From: Cupriavidus sp. 2SB
Lineage (GTDB): Bacteria > Pseudomonadota > Gammaproteobacteria > Burkholderiales > Burkholderiaceae
Length of the DNA stretch: 46,715 nt
NCBI RefSeq assembly: GCF_005503625.1
Contig: NZ_SCMX01000053.1
Span: forward strand, 1 to 46,715
Direction of reading: 5' to 3'
The notes below the pieces were generated by a model. That model was not told the origin of the DNA and searched no databases. It saw nothing but the letters and a program-made list of their open reading frames with translations. Both the position numbers and the translations under genes were made by a program. Below are positions 32,483 to 40,726 of this stretch, in pieces; within the stretch, counting starts at the first letter, position 1, and the number at the start of each line of letters is the position of its first letter.

Positions 32483-34789
32483 ATGAATGCACGCCAGCCT
32501 GTGGCTGGGCAGTCGACGCCGCAGGACACTCCTGCTACCACCGCCCCCACCGATAGTTCTTCCTCGCCCTCGTCTCCCCCGACGTTCGATCCGGCATCGC
32601 TGTTCACCGCCTTCCCACCCGTTCCGATGAACCCGCTGGCGCACGCCGCCTGGGAATATGGCGTCGATGCATGGCAGCGCTCCATCCTGTTCTTCGACAT
32701 CCTGCGGCGCCGCGCCGCCGAGACCGTCGAACATGAGCGCGGTGGATTCCCTGCGGTACTCGTGTTCGAGCACGAAGTCTTGATGGACGGGCGAGACTTG
32801 CCGCGCCCCGTCAACTACGCATTGCTGCGGATCGTGCCGCCGCCCGAGCATCCGACCGACATGACCAATCGCCCGTTCGTGGTGATGGACCCGCGCGCAG
32901 GCCACGGTCCCGGCATCGGCGGTTTCAAAAGCGATAGCGAGATCGGCAACGCGATCCGCTCGGGGCATCCCTGTTACTTCATCACGTTCTTCCGCGATCC
33001 GTGTCCGGGGCAGACCATCGAGGACGTGGCGCGTACCGAGGGCCTGTTCCTGCGTGAAGTGGCCAGGCGACATCCCGATGCGCCGGGCAGGCCGTTCGTG
33101 GTGGGCAACTGCCAGGCGGGCTGGGCCCTGCTGATGCTGGCGGCGGCCGCTCCCGACGTCACGGGCCCGATCCTGCTGGCTGGCGCGCCCGTGGCGTACT
33201 GGTCTGGGGTGCGCGGCAAGAATCCGATGCGCTATGCGGGCGGCCTGCTTGGTGGCACATGGCTGTCGTCGCTGGCGGCGGACATGGGCAACGGACGCTT
33301 CGATGGCGCGTGGCTCGTGCAGAATTTCGAGAGCCTGAATCCTTCCAACACGCTGTGGGAAAAGCTCTACAACGTCTACGCGAAGGCCGACACGGAAGGG
33401 CCGCGCTTTCTGGAGTTCGAACGCTGGTGGGGCGGGCACTTCCTGATGAACCGCGCCGAGATCGACTGGATCGTGCAGAACCTGTTCGTCGGCAATCACC
33501 TGACGGCGGGCGAGGTGCGCAGCAACGATGGCCAGCACGTGATCGACCTGCGCAACGTGCGCTCGCCGGTGATCGTGTTCGCGTCCTGGGGGGACAACAT
33601 CACGCCGCCACAGCAGGCGCTGAACTGGATCCCCGACCTGTATCCAAGCGTGGAAGAACTCGTGGCCAACGAGCAGACCATCGTCTATTGCCTGCATCCG
33701 TCGATTGGACATCTTGGTATCTTCGTGTCTGGCAGCATTGCCAACAAGGAACACTCGGAACTGTTCTGCGCGCTGGACCTGATCGACGTGTTGCCGCCGG
33801 GTCTCTATGAAGCGAAGATCGAGGACGTTGCGCCCGAACTGCCGCACCGTGACCTGATTCAGGGGCGGTATCTGGTGCGCTTCGAGCGGCGAACCATCGA
33901 TGACATCCTTGCGCTGGACGATGGCCGCGACGACGAGCAGCCGTTCGAAGTGGTGCGCCGCGTGGCCGAGGTCAACCAGCATCTCTACGACACGTTCGCG
34001 TCGCCGATCGTGCGAGCGATTTCGAACGAGACTACGGCCGAGGCGATTCGCGCGGTGCATCCCTCGCGGCTGGAGCGCACGGTGACCGGCGACAGCAATC
34101 CGTGGATGCAATGGGTGGCCGCGATGGCGCCCGCCGTGCGCGAGGCGCGCCAGCCGGTGTCGCCGGACAACCCGTTCCTGCAGATGCAACAGGCCGTATC
34201 GGCACAGATCGTGCGCTCGCTGGACGACTACCGCGATGCGCGCGATGCCTGGCAGGAGCGCATGTTCGAATCGATCTACGCCGCGCCGTGGCTGCCAGCC
34301 ATGCTCGGTATGAGCGCCACGCCGAAACGCCCCGAATCACCCGCCATCACGGCACTGCGCAAGGAAGTGGCCGACCTGCGACAGCGCGAGGCACGGCGCG
34401 AGATTGGCGAGGGCACATCGCTCGACGCCTTCCTGCGCGTGCTGTCTTACGTGACGCAGGGCAAATCGGCCATCGAAGAACGGCCCTTCAACCTGCTGCG
34501 CAAACTGGCGCGCGAGAATCCTGCGGAAGAAAAGATCACGCTGGCGGAATTCAAGGCGGCAGTCAGGCGGCAGAGCTACATCGTCAGTCTCGATCCGGAG
34601 GCCGCGCTCAAGGCGCTGCCGGAACTTGTGCCCGACATGAAGGAGCGCCGCCGCATCATGGTGCTGGCGCATCGCGTGCTGACCATCGGCGGGCCGCTGG
34701 ATGACGACTGGCTGAAGCGGTATCGCGAAGTGGCCGACACACTCGGCACCGACCACGGCAACGGCAAGGCGAAACCCACGGAGGCGTGA
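32483..34789 (+). CDS. DUF3141 protein, PHA-synthase-like alpha/beta hydrolase
   Basis: Large protein of 768 aa. After a low-complexity Pro/Ser/Thr N terminus (about 1-45), an alpha/beta-hydrolase-like region carries GNCQAGW (208-214). There Cys210 stands in the nucleophile elbow, the same G-x-C-x-x-G arrangement as the lipase-like box of PHA synthases. Asp and His of a possible triad lie in FASWGDNITPPQQ and HPSIGHLGIF. The C-terminal third is helical and not recognised. DUF3141 genes are often annotated as PhaC-like, but activity is unproven. AAGGAGAAACGGAA precedes the ATG. fabI follows 2 bp after its stop. Confidence 0.88.
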   Translation: MNARQPVAGQSTPQDTPATTAPTDSSSSPSSPPTFDPASLFTAFPPVPMNPLAHAAWEYGVDAWQRSILFFDILRRRAAETVEHERGGFPAVLVFEHEVLMDGRDLPRPVNYALLRIVPPPEHPTDMTNRPFVVMDPRAGHGPGIGGFKSDSEIGNAIRSGHPCYFITFFRDPCPGQTIEDVARTEGLFLREVARRHPDAPGRPFVVGNCQAGWALLMLAAAAPDVTGPILLAGAPVAYWSGVRGKNPMRYAGGLLGGTWLSSLAADMGNGRFDGAWLVQNFESLNPSNTLWEKLYNVYAKADTEGPRFLEFERWWGGHFLMNRAEIDWIVQNLFVGNHLTAGEVRSNDGQHVIDLRNVRSPVIVFASWGDNITPPQQALNWIPDLYPSVEELVANEQTIVYCLHPSIGHLGIFVSGSIANKEHSELFCALDLIDVLPPGLYEAKIEDVAPELPHRDLIQGRYLVRFERRTIDDILALDDGRDDEQPFEVVRRVAEVNQHLYDTFASPIVRAISNETTAEAIRAVHPSRLERTVTGDSNPWMQWVAAMAPAVREARQPVSPDNPFLQMQQAVSAQIVRSLDDYRDARDAWQERMFESIYAAPWLPAMLGMSATPKRPESPAITALRKEVADLRQREARREIGEGTSLDAFLRVLSYVTQGKSAIEERPFNLLRKLARENPAEEKITLAEFKAAVRRQSYIVSLDPEAALKALPELVPDMKERRRIMVLAHRVLTIGGPLDDDWLKRYREVADTLGTDHGNGKAKPTEA

Positions 34790-34791
34790 TC

Positions 34792-35571
34792 ATGGTCCAG
34801 GTACCCAATCCGCCGTTGTCCGGCGCCCGTGTGCTGGTGGTGGGCGTGGCGAATGAAGACTCCATTGCGTGGGGCTGCGCACGTGCGTTTCACGAACTGG
34901 GCGCCGACGTGGCGCTCACCTATCTGAACGAGAAGGCGCGGCCGCACGTGGCGCCGCTGGCGGAACGGATTGGCGCGCCGATCCTGATGCCGCTGGATGT
35001 GGAGAACGATGGGCAGATGGATGCGCTGTTCGCGCATATCGGCAAGGAGTGGGGCCGGCTCGATGCGGTGGTGCACTCGGTGGCGTACGCCCCGAAGGAG
35101 GACCTGCAGAATGGCCTCATCCATTCTTCGGCGCCGGGATTTGCGCGGGCCATGGACATCTCGTGCCATTCGTTCATCCGCATGGCTCGCCGCGCAGTGC
35201 CGCTGATGAAGGAAGGCGGCACGCTGTTCGCCATGAGCTATGACGGCGCGAATCGCGTGGTGCCCAACTACGACCTCATGGGGCCGGTGAAGGCCGCGCT
35301 GGAGGCCACCTGCCGCTATCTGGCCTACGAGCTCGGCCCACAAGGCATTCGCGTCCATGCCATCTCGCCGGGGCCGCTGAAGACGCGGGCCGCTTCGGGT
35401 CTCAAGGATTTCGACCTGCTGCTGGCCGAGGCCGCAGGCCGGGCACCGATCGGCGAACTGGTGGACATCATGGACGTGGGCTTTGCTACGGCATACCTGG
35501 CCACGCCGTATGCGCGCCGCTTGTCGGGCAACACGGTCTATGTGGATGGTGGTGTGCACATCATGGCGTGA
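34792..35571 (+). CDS. fabI: Enoyl-ACP reductase (FabI family)
   Basis: NADH-dependent enoyl-acyl-carrier-protein reductase, 259 aa, last step of each fatty-acid elongation round. The FabI fingerprint is Tyr150-x9-Tyr160-x6-Lys167 (SYDGANRVVPNYDLMGPVKAAL), with the divergent nucleotide loop VVGVANEDSIAWG. I start at the ATG behind GGAGGCGTGATC, 2 bp after the DUF3141 stop. Being linked to pta-ackA and DUF3141, it is probably a second FabI paralogue with a special role, not the housekeeping copy; that is inference. Confidence 0.92.
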   Translation: MVQVPNPPLSGARVLVVGVANEDSIAWGCARAFHELGADVALTYLNEKARPHVAPLAERIGAPILMPLDVENDGQMDALFAHIGKEWGRLDAVVHSVAYAPKEDLQNGLIHSSAPGFARAMDISCHSFIRMARRAVPLMKEGGTLFAMSYDGANRVVPNYDLMGPVKAALEATCRYLAYELGPQGIRVHAISPGPLKTRAASGLKDFDLLLAEAAGRAPIGELVDIMDVGFATAYLATPYARRLSGNTVYVDGGVHIMA

Positions 35572-35659
35572 AACGTGCGATAGCCGCATGGGATGGCACC
35601 GGCCATCTGCGTGCGGCCTAGAATGAATGCATCACCCCGACAACAAGACAGAGGCTGCA

Positions 35660-35902
35660 ATGCAGGTACTGATCCGAGGGCTGCATCGCGATGTGACCGA
35701 GGAAATGCTGCGCGAGAAGCTCAAGATCTACGCTCCGGTCAATTCCATCGAAATCGTGCGTGAGGGCGACCCCGATCGTCCGTGGGCATGGGTCGATCTG
35801 GCAATCGACGCGTTCACCGCGTGGCGCCTGCTTCGACAACTCGACAAGCAGTACTTCGCCGGCAGCGTGATGCGCTGGTACATCCCGGCACACCAGAGCT
35901 GA
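35660..35902 (+). CDS. Small RRM-like RNA-binding protein
   Basis: 80-aa protein with the beta-alpha-beta pattern of an RNA-recognition motif. MQVLIRGLHRDVTEEMLREKLKIYAP resembles RNP2 with helix 1. PWAWVDLAIDAFTAWRLLRQLDKQYFAG occupies the RNP1/helix 2 position, with Trp replacing the usual RNP1 Phe. I chose the ATG at 35660, preceded by GAGG; an upstream in-frame ATG adds eleven residues without a ribosome site. No function is known. It sits alone, 61 bp before modE. Confidence 0.7.
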   Translation: MQVLIRGLHRDVTEEMLREKLKIYAPVNSIEIVREGDPDRPWAWVDLAIDAFTAWRLLRQLDKQYFAGSVMRWYIPAHQS

Positions 35903-35962
35903 ACCGTATTGGCGTGAGTGGCGCTACCATACGGCATCCTTCACTTTCGGACATCTCCGCAC

Positions 35963-36769
35963 ATGCTTGAACTCCAGGGCGCCATCTGGTTCCGCGCCGG
36001 CCAGCAGGCGTGGGGCGGCAAGGACCGCATCGCGTTGTTGGCTGCCATCGGCGAACACGGATCGATCACGGCCGCCGCACGTGCGGTGGGCATCAGCTAC
36101 AAGGGCGCCTGGGACGCCATCGACGCCATGAACAACAGCGCCGGCGAGCCGCTGGTCCTGCGCGCAGCCGGCGGCAAGGGCGGTGGCGGTACGCGGCTCA
36201 CCGAGCGGGCAGAGCGGCTGATTGCGACCTATCATGCGATGGCGACCGAGCACGCGCGCTTTATCGCGCATCTCGAAAAGGCTGGCAGTGCGATGGCACA
36301 GGCCAGTTCCGATGACCTTCATCTGATCCAGCGATTCATGATCCAGACCAGTGCCCGCAACAAGCTGTTCGGTCGCGTCGATAACGTACGCGGCGGCGCC
36401 GTCAATGACGAAGTCACGCTCGCCTTGGCCGGAGGACAGCGCATTGTTTCCACCATTACGCACGAGAGCGTGGAGACGCTGGGGCTGGCACCCGGTGCCG
36501 AAGCATTTGCACTCGTCAAGGCATCGTCGGTGATGATCGGCCTGCCCGATCCTGCGCTGCGGCTGTCTGCGCGTAACCAGTTGCCCGGCGTGGTCGCACG
36601 CCTGACACCCGGTGCGGTCAATGCGGAAGTGGTGCTCGACCTCGATGGCGGCGGCACGGTGGCGGCCATCATCACGAATGGCGCCGTGAGCGAGCTTGGG
36701 CTTGCGGAGGGCACGCGCGCGCTGGCGATCTTCAAGGCATCGAGCGTGATTTTGGGCACGATGGGCTGA
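35963..36769 (+). CDS. modE: ModE-type molybdate-responsive regulator
   Basis: Molybdenum-dependent regulator of 268 aa: winged helix-turn-helix (about 15-115, GSITAAARAVGISYKGAWDAID) followed by two TOBE/Mop domains (about 125-190 and 196-262; SARNKLFGRVDNV and SARNQLPGVVARL begin each). Such ModE proteins bind molybdate between paired Mop domains and repress modABC. I start at the ATG ahead of LELQGAIWF, giving the normal length. A CYTH gene follows 5 bp later. A perfect ModE-like operator lies in front of modA in this window. Confidence 0.93.
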   Translation: MLELQGAIWFRAGQQAWGGKDRIALLAAIGEHGSITAAARAVGISYKGAWDAIDAMNNSAGEPLVLRAAGGKGGGGTRLTERAERLIATYHAMATEHARFIAHLEKAGSAMAQASSDDLHLIQRFMIQTSARNKLFGRVDNVRGGAVNDEVTLALAGGQRIVSTITHESVETLGLAPGAEAFALVKASSVMIGLPDPALRLSARNQLPGVVARLTPGAVNAEVVLDLDGGGTVAAIITNGAVSELGLAEGTRALAIFKASSVILGTMG

Positions 36770-36774
36770 ACGAG

Positions 36775-37287
36775 ATGGCACGCAATATCGAAATCAAGGC
36801 GCAGATCGGCAGCGTCGAAGCATTGACCCCACGCGCGGCGGCCATCGCCACGCACGGTCCCGAGTTCATCGATCAGGACGACACGTTTTTTCCTTGCCCG
36901 AATGGCCGCCTCAAGCTGCGTGCCTTCGATGCGGAACGCGGCCAGTTGATCTTCTATGCGCGTCCCGATGCATCAGGCCCGAAGGAGAGCTTCTACATTC
37001 TTTCGCCAACGTCATCGCCCGACACATTGCGCGAGGCGCTGACCGCTGCGCATGGCACAGGCGGGCGCGTGCGCAAGCACCGGACGTTGTTCCTGGCCGG
37101 GCGCACGCGCATCCATCTCGACCGCGTCGAGGGGCTTGGCGATTTCCTGGAGCTTGAAGTGGTGCTGCACGATGGCGAGCCAGCCGAAGCAGGCGTGGAA
37201 GAAGCGCATGCCTTGATGGCACAACTCGGCGTGGCGTCAGAGGCGCTGGTGGAAGGCGCCTACGTGGACCTGCTGCGGCAGGGCTAG
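36775..37287 (+). CDS. CYTH-domain phosphatase/cyclase-like protein
   Basis: 170-aa protein of the CYTH (CyaB/thiamine triphosphatase) superfamily of metal-dependent triphosphate tunnel enzymes. Evidence is the N-terminal NIEIKAQI, which keeps the E-x-K part of ExExK, and the strand pattern LKLRAF, KHRTLFL, IHLDRVEGLGDFLELEVVL. The first Glu of ExExK is Asn4, a change seen in some members. Substrate (triphosphate, ATP or thiamine triphosphate) is unknown. The start is 5 bp after modE, suggesting one transcript. Its TAG stop overlaps that of modC in the palindrome CTAG. Confidence 0.85.
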   Translation: MARNIEIKAQIGSVEALTPRAAAIATHGPEFIDQDDTFFPCPNGRLKLRAFDAERGQLIFYARPDASGPKESFYILSPTSSPDTLREALTAAHGTGGRVRKHRTLFLAGRTRIHLDRVEGLGDFLELEVVLHDGEPAEAGVEEAHALMAQLGVASEALVEGAYVDLLRQG

Positions 37288-38006
37288 ACCGCGTGCGCGT
37301 GGATGGGTGCGTAGACGGGTGGGTGCCGGTGCGCGCGACCGCTGGCATGAATGCGGCCATCGCGGATTTCCAGCACGTGGTCGCCGAGCGCTTCGACATC
37401 CTCGGGATCATGCGAAATCATCAGCATCGGCACGTCCAGGCTTTCCTGCAGCGCGCGTAGTTCTTCACGCATCCGCGCGCGCAGGGCAGGGTCGAGCGCC
37501 GAAAATGGTTCGTCCAGCAGCAGGATATCGGGCTTCGCCGCCAGCGCACGGGCCAGCGCCACACGCTGCTTCTGTCCGCCGGAAATCTGCGCCGGATATT
37601 GGTTGACGATTTCGCGCAAGCCGAAAGCATCGATCCATCGCACGGCCTCGGGCGGCAACGCGCGCCGCGACGGATTGCGCCAGCCGCGCTTGAGCCCGAA
37701 CGCGATGTTCTGCGCGACGGTGAGATGCGGAAACAGCGCGTAGTCCTGGAACAGATACGCTACGCGACGTTCCTGCGGCCGGACATCGATGCCGGTCTCG
37801 CTATCGAACAGCGTGTTGCCGTTGAGTACGATGCGGCCACTGTCCGGCGCCATCAGTCCGGCAATCGCGCGCAAGGTCAGGCTTTTTCCCGCGCCCGAAG
37901 GTCCGAACAGTGCAATGCGCCGGCTGTCCGATTCGAACGCGATATCGAGCGCGAAGCGGCGATCCTGCGCAGCCATGTGTTTGCGGATGGCGATGTGCAT
38001 CGTCAT
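37284..38006 (-). CDS. modC: Molybdate ABC transporter ATP-binding protein (no TOBE domain)
   Basis: ATPase of the molybdate importer, 240 aa. Walker A is GPSGAGKS, the ABC signature is SGGQKQR, Walker B is ILLLDEPFSALD, and the switch His lies in MISHDPED. The protein ends soon after, so the C-terminal TOBE/Mop domain present in typical ~350-aa ModC is absent. The start is either 38006 or the ATG 6 bp downstream. An upstream open frame is an overlap with modB. The gene begins 7 bp after the modB stop and is the last of modABC. Confidence 0.92.
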   Translation of the reverse strand: MTMHIAIRKHMAAQDRRFALDIAFESDSRRIALFGPSGAGKSLTLRAIAGLMAPDSGRIVLNGNTLFDSETGIDVRPQERRVAYLFQDYALFPHLTVAQNIAFGLKRGWRNPSRRALPPEAVRWIDAFGLREIVNQYPAQISGGQKQRVALARALAAKPDILLLDEPFSALDPALRARMREELRALQESLDVPMLMISHDPEDVEALGDHVLEIRDGRIHASGRAHRHPPVYAPIHAHAV

Positions 38007-38013
38007 GACGGTC

Positions 38014-38730
38014 TCACCGTCCCACGGCGTTGCGGCGGAACCGGCGACGCTCGAACAAATTGGCCGTGCCGCGCTGCGCAGGCGGCACCAGCCGCGCGGC
38101 CACCACCAGCAATACGATGCACGTGATCGACGTGACGAGCACCAGCAGGTTGGCGGTGTCGTCGTTGCCAGCCTGCACGGCTTCATAGATCGCTACCGAA
38201 AGCGTCTGCGTGCGACCTGGCAGGTTGCCCGCAATCATCAGCGTGGCGCCGAACTCGCCCAGCGCACGCGCGAATGCAAGCAGTACACCGGCGACGATGC
38301 CAGGCAAGGCCATCGGCAATGTCACGCGGAAGAAGATCGCGGTCTCGGAAATGCCGAGCACGCGCGCGGCATTCTCGAGTTGATGATCGACACCTTCGAA
38401 CGCGGCACGCGCGGACTTCAGCACGAGCGGAAACGCAACGACCGTGGATGCCAGCACCGCACCTTGCCATGTGAAGACCAGTTCGATCCCCATACTTTCG
38501 AGCCACGCGCCGAACACGCCGCGCCGGCCCACCAGTACCAGCAGGTAGTAGCCGAGCACCGTGGGCGGCAGCACCAGCGGCAGCGTCAGGATGGCATCGA
38601 CGATGTCGCGTGCCGACGAGCGCCAGCGCGCGATGGCATAGGCTGCCGCCACGCCGAGGATCGCGTTGAGCACCGTGGCCCAGCCCGCAACCTTGAGCGA
38701 CAACAGCAGCGGTATCCAGACGGCATCCAT
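38014..38730 (-). CDS. modB: Molybdate ABC transporter permease
   Basis: Inner-membrane permease, 238 aa, with about five to six hydrophobic helices. The cytoplasmic coupling motif typical of ABC permeases is seen as ENAARVLGISETAIFFRVTLPMALPGIVAGVLLAFARALGEFG (EAA loop). It opens with VWIPLLLSLKVAGWATVLNAILG, as ModB proteins do. The gap to modA is 19 bp and to modC 7 bp, so all three are one operon, controlled by the ModE operator upstream of modA. Confidence 0.94.
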   Translation of the reverse strand: MDAVWIPLLLSLKVAGWATVLNAILGVAAAYAIARWRSSARDIVDAILTLPLVLPPTVLGYYLLVLVGRRGVFGAWLESMGIELVFTWQGAVLASTVVAFPLVLKSARAAFEGVDHQLENAARVLGISETAIFFRVTLPMALPGIVAGVLLAFARALGEFGATLMIAGNLPGRTQTLSVAIYEAVQAGNDDTANLLVLVTSITCIVLLVVAARLVPPAQRGTANLFERRRFRRNAVGR

Positions 38731-38749
38731 GGCAGTGTGTTGAATCGGA

Positions 38750-39520
38750 TCAGGGCTTCTGGAAGCCGTACTTCGCCAGCGTGGACTGGCCTTCCGCCGA
38801 CAGCACGTATTGCACGAAGGCGTTGGCGGCGCCCGCCTGCTTCGTCTGCGCGGTCACGGCGATCGGATAGGTGACGGGCGTGGTGGTCGGCACGCGCGCG
38901 GCAACGGTCACCTTGTCGGGCATCACGGCCGCATCGGTGGCAAACACGAAGCCGGCATCGACCTCGCCACGCGCCACGTAGTCCAGCGCCTGCCGCACGT
39001 TCTGGGCTGGCACGCCCTTGGCGGCCACGGCATTCCACAGACCCTGCGTTTCGAGCGCGCCCTTGGTATAGCGGCCCACCGGCACCGACGACGGGTTGCC
39101 ATACGCCACGCGCTTCACGTCGGCGCGCGTCAGGTCCTTCGGCGTGGCGATGCCGAGCTTGCTGTCGTGCGGCACGATCAGCACGATGGCATTGGCGGCG
39201 AAGTCTTTGCGCGTGGCGGATTGCACCACCTTCTCGGCTTCGGCCTTGTTCATCGCGTCCTGGTCCGCCGAGGCGAACACGTCGGCCGGGGCACCTTTGA
39301 CGATCTGCTGCATCAACACGTCCGACGCGCCGAAGTTCAGCACCACCTTGGTGTCCGGATGGGCACGCTCGTACTGCTCGGCCAGCACCTTGAACGCGTT
39401 GGTCAGGCTGGCGGCGGCGGAAACGACGAGGTCGGCGGCGAAGACGGGCGATGCGGCCAGCGTCAGGGCAACCAGGGCGGCGCCGGACGTGGCACGGCGG
39501 ACAAAGGCGGGGAGTCGCAT
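38750..39520 (-). CDS. modA: Molybdate-binding periplasmic protein
   Basis: Substrate-binding protein of the molybdate importer, 256 aa, with a signal peptide (residues 1-29, cleavage after VFA). The mature N terminus ADLVVSAAASLTNAFKVLA is the standard ModA start, with serines that contact the oxyanion. NFGASDVLMQQIVKGAPADVFASADQ supplies further ligands. First gene of modABC, read from a promoter covered by a ModE box. Supplies molybdenum for bis-MGD enzymes such as the formate dehydrogenase in this window. Confidence 0.95.
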   Translation of the reverse strand: MRLPAFVRRATSGAALVALTLAASPVFAADLVVSAAASLTNAFKVLAEQYERAHPDTKVVLNFGASDVLMQQIVKGAPADVFASADQDAMNKAEAEKVVQSATRKDFAANAIVLIVPHDSKLGIATPKDLTRADVKRVAYGNPSSVPVGRYTKGALETQGLWNAVAAKGVPAQNVRQALDYVARGEVDAGFVFATDAAVMPDKVTVAARVPTTTPVTYPIAVTAQTKQAGAANAFVQYVLSAEGQSTLAKYGFQKP

Positions 39521-39566
39521 GGATCGGATCGCAGGAAAAGAGAAGAAGTCGGCACGAATGGATTAT

Positions 39567-39599
39567 CCGCAATATACGCATCTATATAGCGGGGTGCAA
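39567..39599 (-). promoter_or_regulatory. modA promoter overlapped by a ModE operator
   Basis: The inverted repeat CGCTATATA-N6-TATATTGCG (minus strand, 39568-39591) matches the known ModE consensus except for one A/T in the core, and outer bases extend the symmetry to 26 bp. A sigma-70 promoter lies over it: -35 TTGCAC (39594-39599), 17-bp spacer, -10 TATATT (39571-39576). Molybdate-loaded ModE would therefore block the -10 and spacer. Confidence 0.88.
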
Positions 39600-39795
39600 T
39601 GCTCCGAATGGATAGGGCAGTTCAGCCGAAGGAAATAGTGGTCTCGGGGCGCGATCGTGGGAAGTGCTCTTTAGGACATTTGTGACGATCCTGTCATGAG
39701 TTTGACGCGGTTTCGCCACTCCCCTGCCATCCGGCCTTCTCACAATTCCCGGTTGCAGCCCAGACCACAAGACCAAGCCAGTAACGACGCCATCC

Positions 39796-40614
39796 ATGCA
39801 AGCCAACGCCATGCCCGCTGTTTCCTCGCACCGCTCCGCACCACGGCGTGGGATTCGCATCCATCCGATGTTCGTGGCGGCCACGCTGGCGGTGGCGGTT
39901 GCCACGACCGGTGTGGCAGGCGCTGCCGTATGGCGCCATCAGTCCGAGACGCGCCAGACGGAAATCGCCCAGTGGCAGCGCCTGGCCACTTCGGTTGCCG
40001 ACGCTCGCGCGCTGGATCGGCTGCAGCAAGCGGCCTCCGCAGGCGAGACTTCGGCGCAAGCCGCGCTGGGCGAAGTGCTGATGGTACGTACGGAAGTAGC
40101 GACGCGGGCCGATGGCGAACGCTGGCTACGAGCGGCGGCAGAGAAGGGCAATGTGCGTGCGCAGTTCCTGCTGGGGAAGGCGGCGATGCTCGGTGGATTG
40201 GCATCGGGACGCACCGATGCACCGCTCGCGTGGCAGTGGCTCGACGCAGCGGCACGCACCGGCGATGTGGGCGCGGCTTATTACCTCGGATTGCTGTATC
40301 GCGGTGGCTATGGCCGCGAAGTCGACTCTGCGCGTGCGGCCCGCTGGTTTCAGGTGGCGGCCGACGCTGGCGTGCCGCAGGCGATGTTCCTGCTGGCAAA
40401 TGCCTACCGCGAGGGCAATGGCGTGATCCGCGACGAAGCACGCGCCGTGTCCTGGTATGAAGCCGCAGGAGAACGGGCGCATCCAGCATCGCTGCAGGCG
40501 CTGGCGATGGCTTACCGCAACGGAGAGCTTGGGCTTGCGCAGGACGAGGCGCAGTACCAACAGCACATGGCTGAGGCAGCGCACGCATTGAAGCATCCGG
40601 CGCTGAATCCGTAG
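39796..40614 (+). CDS. Membrane-anchored Sel1-repeat protein
   Basis: 272-aa protein with one membrane helix near the N terminus (about 26-45, MFVAATLAVAVATTGVAGAAVW) and four or more Sel1-like TPR repeats thereafter, e.g. AAAEKGNVRAQFLLGKAAMLG, DAAARTGDVGAAYYLGLLYRGG and AADAGVPQAMFLLANAYREGNG. Sel1 proteins are scaffold or adaptor proteins; no enzymatic motif is present. The start is uncertain because no Shine-Dalgarno sequence precedes either of the first two ATGs. It stands alone, divergent from modA. Confidence 0.82.
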   Translation: MQANAMPAVSSHRSAPRRGIRIHPMFVAATLAVAVATTGVAGAAVWRHQSETRQTEIAQWQRLATSVADARALDRLQQAASAGETSAQAALGEVLMVRTEVATRADGERWLRAAAEKGNVRAQFLLGKAAMLGGLASGRTDAPLAWQWLDAAARTGDVGAAYYLGLLYRGGYGREVDSARAARWFQVAADAGVPQAMFLLANAYREGNGVIRDEARAVSWYEAAGERAHPASLQALAMAYRNGELGLAQDEAQYQQHMAEAAHALKHPALNP

Positions 40615-40639
40615 GGGACGTGTAGATCCCGCATGGTTT

Positions 40640-40672
40640 GCGCCCCTCTCCCACTGCGTGGGAGAGGGGCGC
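40640..40672. repeat. Single palindromic repeat module (locus 4)
   Basis: GCGCCCCTCTCCCAC-TGC-GTGGGAGAGGGGCGC is a perfect 15-bp stem with a 3-nt loop. It is one module of the family seen at loci 1-3. It lies 25 bp after the Sel1-gene stop and may serve as its terminator. Confidence 0.9.
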
Positions 40673-40726
40673 ACGCCCAGAGTATTTGCGTGGGGTGTAT
40701 CCTTCCCCCGACCTCAGGGAGCTGCC

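Noticed and set aside
39676..39702. Pho-box-like repeats before the Sel1-repeat gene
   Set aside because: Only one 7-mer (CTGTCAT) matches; the flanking 7-mers at 11-bp period are too divergent.
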